Origin: Diphasiastrum complanatum
Taxonomy: Eukaryota > Streptophyta > Lycopodiopsida > Lycopodiales > Lycopodiaceae
Direction: 5' to 3'
Assembly (NCBI GenBank): GCA_029204225.1
Contig: CM055097.1
Coordinates: forward strand, 44,044,942-44,108,941
DNA length: 64,000 nucleotides
Of the stretch, positions 60,478 through 64,000 are shown piece after piece. The translations under genes and the position numbers were made by a program. The notes under the pieces were generated by a model. That model was not told the origin of the DNA, ran no database searches, and saw only the letters and a list, made by a program, of their open reading frames with translations. Position 1 is the stretch's first letter; each line of letters begins with the position of its first letter.

Positions 60478-63400
60478 TTATCTCATGGGGAGCTTTTATC
60501 ATTAAAAGCTTTGGGACTTTATAAGGGTGAATTTCCTTGAGAGACTATTCTTAGAACTACTTTTACTTCAATAAAGTTTTCCTATTTTTGAGGGAGTTCC
60601 TTGTCTTTTTTCAAGTTCCATTTTAGAAAAGGGACATAGACTTGGTGATTTTGTATTCCATTAAGTATGAATTTAATCTTTCAGGATGAGAGCTTGAGTG
60701 TAAATGTCTTGGAGAGTCCAATGTGAGATGATGAGAGATTCCATTGTCATTTCATTATTTTAAAAATTTTATCACTCTCTTTGTCATTTGTTTAGGAGGG
60801 TTCAAACTGTTATAATGAGGTAGGTAGGTATTTATGATATGAATTCTTGTTTTCAGGTTATTCAAAGGACTTCGAATGGAGCTTCTTATAATTATCCACA
60901 AGAGACTTGCCAAGGTTGTTAGAAGGTTGTTGTATGGAAGAGTTATGCCAAGTTACTACCTTTAATAAAAGGCGACTAAGTGCCTTGCTCTAACATTGAC
61001 CCTACTGGACTTACCTGCGAGACAGAGACGAGCAATGTTCCTTACTACATCGTTGATCCTGCTATGATAACTCAATCAGCAATGGTCAAACCTGAGCGGC
61101 CTTGTGCTACCAATCAATCGCCCCTTCTATGGTAGTGATCGAGCGAACTCCCAATGTCATTTTTTAACGCATTTCTACTACCAGTGAATAGCCGAGTTCA
61201 GAGGCAGAATATCTACAGCCAATCGCACATTTTTGTGGCAGACTTCAAGCGAGTTTCTATGGCCATTGCTCAATGCATTTCTGTTGCCACCAACTGCATT
61301 TGCTGAGGAGATTACCATGCACTTCTGTCTCCCATCATTCACACAATTTTTGGCAGACATCAAATAGCCAATCCATCGCATTTCTGGAGGCCTCCATCGC
61401 TGATTTCTGGGGGCACTACATCCTTGCTGGTTCTGTTTCAAGCAATAATTGCTTTTTAATAGTAAATCATACATTGTTGTCCTGTCCCCTACTACAGACC
61501 TGCATATGGACCTGCACTTTTCACTGGGAACCATCAAGAATCAAAAACTCTAAATTTTTGATTGCTGCGCACCTCTGCCTACTGTGGCCCTACGACCTGT
61601 CTGCGACCTTGCACTAGCAATTTGCAGCCATGGTTGTCTGCCAGTGATCTCATCCCTCTGCCTATGACCTGAACCAATATGTCTACGACCCTACATCAGA
61701 AAAAATTAGACCTGTGGTCCGAATTTCTGCCCGTCCATCGATGATAGGAAGAGCCCATTTCTGCATCTCCGTTGCTTCTATTTGTTGCCTTCCATCACAT
61801 CATAGATAGAGCATTTTCATTCATTCACAGAAAATGAAAGAGCCATTTGATTCTGTTGTCCATCACTGACAAAGATATGCAATTTACGAAATTTTGTTGC
61901 TCTTATTCCCTGTTTGTCCATCGTTGTTCACTGGGAATCGAAAATTGATGAGCAGTAACGACCTGAAATTCTTCCTCTCAGAGACCTGTGAAAAGAGTAA
62001 ACTGCCACTTGTAGAGTAGCGTTGCAGAGAGGCATGGGCAGGTGATGTTCTTACTGAAATAGGAGAGTCAAGTTTCAAAGAGAAGCCTAAAATCGAATTC
62101 GAAACTCATATCGGCAGCACTATCTGCTAATAGTCTTCGAAAAGCAAGTGGAAAACGATGGACTCGTGAATGAGAATAAATGTGGACACAGTTTAGCGGC
62201 ATTCATGACTAGTGGTCTTTGCGGCATCCCGGCTACCCAATTCGTCACTAAGGTACTTTAATTTCATCTCAGATCATTACATGTTATGCCAGTTGTGTGA
62301 AAGATGAGTATTTTGCTAAATTATTCCGTGCTAGAGTATATGTGGTCCGAAATCGTATTCGGCATAGTGAAGGGACCTATAAGCGATTTTACAATACAAT
62401 GCCTGCAATGCTAGTGAATATATGTGACTTAGTGTACCAATTTTCCATAAGCATGTTATGTTGGATTTAGACTAGCAGTATGTCACATCACCAAACGGTG
62501 GTTTAAGGTTGGAGATCCTTACTTGCTGATGTTGTATTTTCTGAAAATTAACAAACGTAAGGATTGTTTAAATGTTTGATGAAATGCTTTCTCGTTGCGT
62601 GACATTACTAGACTTACCGAAATCGTGAATGTTATTTCACTCATGATGAAATCATTTTTCCTGTTGATAAGTAATCGCTTGATACTACTCGATTTTTAGC
62701 AATAGTCACTATGTGCTAAAAATTACCGTTAGTACGCTATTTGAATTTTCCAATTTGAAATCATTTTGTGACTATATTATGGAGAGTATTAACTAGGCCT
62801 GACCTCTGTGAAACACCAGAGCGGGTAGTCTGCCGGAAACAGCTGAAACACGATGTCACAATTAAGTCGCAAAGTATGCACTCCATTTCCAATACTACTA
62901 GACCCGGAATATGGAAAACACTACTATCCAATGAACAGGATGGCAAGCGTAATGTACTCACCACATTTCACTTGACCTACCCCACTTAAAAGAACAGTGT
63001 CTAGGGTGTCCAATAAAAACTGAACAGTTCAATGGGAGTACCCTTAACAATCCTAGAACTTTAGTGGACACATGACCTAATCTCAAAGACCAAAGTAGGG
63101 GTCTAGAAGTGAGATAATACCAACAATGAGTTGGACCCCGTATGATGGGGGAAGAGAGTCAGTTCCAACATGCGCGTAGTGACATCTGCCAGCTAAGGTG
63201 AGGAACCCCATGCTACTATTTTTTCACCCCAGAACTCTACCAATATCTATGCCCTAGAGACACTCTACGTAGAACACAACATTGTGGGGAGTACAGTTAT
63301 TTCAAAGCATACTACTCACGGAAGACAGATTTTGGCATCTGACAGAAGCCACCTCTGTCACGTACGTAGATATAGCCCACCCCCTTCTACTTAGAGAACC

Positions 63401-64000
63401 AGCGATACGGTCACCTGGATCAGCCTGTAGTACCAATTGAGACTAGGAATATGACTTTTAGGAGAAGATCCTAGGTACATAGTAGACCTATGTGATTGCA
63501 CCGCCACGAGTTCACCATTAGATATGAGAACAATTTAGAGGTTTGAAAGAAGAAATCAGGTCTAGCAGGTCTAAGATACCACCAAAACCTCTAGGTAGTC
63601 ATATTTCTATAGGTCTGAAATATTTTCAATAATTAGGGTCTTTGAAATTCGTGTACGGTCCGAACACCATAATGGCAGGGATGCGTCTCAATCTCCCTCT
63701 AGGACCTAACATGCCATACATCGGTACTTCGCATCTAATCATTAGTTGAAGATACACCACCGCCAAAGAATTATATCCATGTTCGGGATAGAGCGGTTGG
63801 ATGAAATCCTTAGAGTGCTAGAGCCTTGCATCCTACCAATAGTGGATCTTGCAAGGACGCGAGATGTCATAGTTTTAGTACTATTCTAGGAGAATCAGTC
63901 TTGATAGTAGTATGAGCGGATGACCGTAGTTTTGTGCCAGGACCAAGTTGATTGAAGCAGAACCTACCCTCTTTCTACCATACTTCTGGAAGCTTCAAAA
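60478..64000 (+). repeat. Right arm of large inverted repeat (family X), running off the window
   Basis: Inverted match to 55203-58732. The end of the arm lies beyond the window, so 3.5 kb is a minimum. Confidence 0.92.
63120..63530 (+). pseudogene. Family X ORF, right-arm copy, frameshifted
   Basis: Aligned to 55683-56081, with small deletions (for example after ccagctaaggtg, about 63200, and near 63320) that break the reading frame. Confidence 0.6.

Noticed and set aside
1-64000. CRISPR arrays, operons, phage or bacterial genes
   Set aside because: No regularly spaced identical repeats with unique spacers and no prokaryotic gene layout. All tandem repeats found are microsatellites, short duplications or LTRs.

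Overview
This window is nuclear DNA of a flowering plant. It has one intron-rich host gene with plant-type splice sites, surrounded and invaded by plant LTR retrotransposons (Ty1/copia with initiator-Met tRNA primer sites, Ty3/gypsy with Asp-type primer sites) and a hAT transposon. I cannot name the species. The long repeat-filled introns suggest a medium to large genome. There are no CRISPR, bacterial or organellar features.

Layout. 0-15.1 kb is a pile of retroelements: a truncated minus-strand copia (94-3284); copia and gypsy gag/RNase H scraps (4.9-5.8 kb); a gypsy-type LTR (5832-5970 plus 8727-8912) split by a younger plus-strand copia (5971-8726); and a minus-strand Tat-like gypsy (about 8.9-15.1 kb) with a decayed protease, RT, degenerate RNase H and integrase, plus a second, archaeal-type RNase H lying beyond the integrase. 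16.7-19.8 kb is a divergent copy of an unclassified repeat family (here called X) with a short ORF. 20.1-21.3 kb holds a copia gag and LTR end.

23.8-44.6 kb is the host gene: OEP61 (also known as TPR7), a tail-anchored TPR docking protein for Hsp70/Hsp90 clients at the chloroplast outer envelope/ER. I assembled 11 coding exons totalling 544 codons, with phases agreeing at every junction. Intron 1 (7.4 kb) holds a gypsy gag piece, a cluster of gggaaac palindromes, a hAT relic, a copia and a tandem duplication. Intron 5 (9.0 kb) holds nested copia elements and a gypsy gag/RNase H hybrid. Intron 2 appears to be GC-AG. Intron 10 starts directly with a 79-bp CT microsatellite.

44.6-49.0 kb is mostly featureless intergenic DNA with one long G tract. 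49.0-52.0 kb carries two convergent, unrecognised coding regions: an acidic ~260-codon ORF (+) and a frameshifted, intron-bearing gene (-) with a coiled coil and a His-Pro-Cys-x2-Cys motif that looks transposase-like. 52.4-55.2 kb is gypsy LTR and gag debris. 55.2-64.0 kb is a large inverted repeat of family X (arms of at least 3.5 kb) around a 1.75-kb spacer containing a copia 5' end.

Apart from OEP61, nothing here looks like a functioning host gene. The mobile elements are nearly all internally deleted or frameshifted, and several are nested, giving a relative order of insertion.
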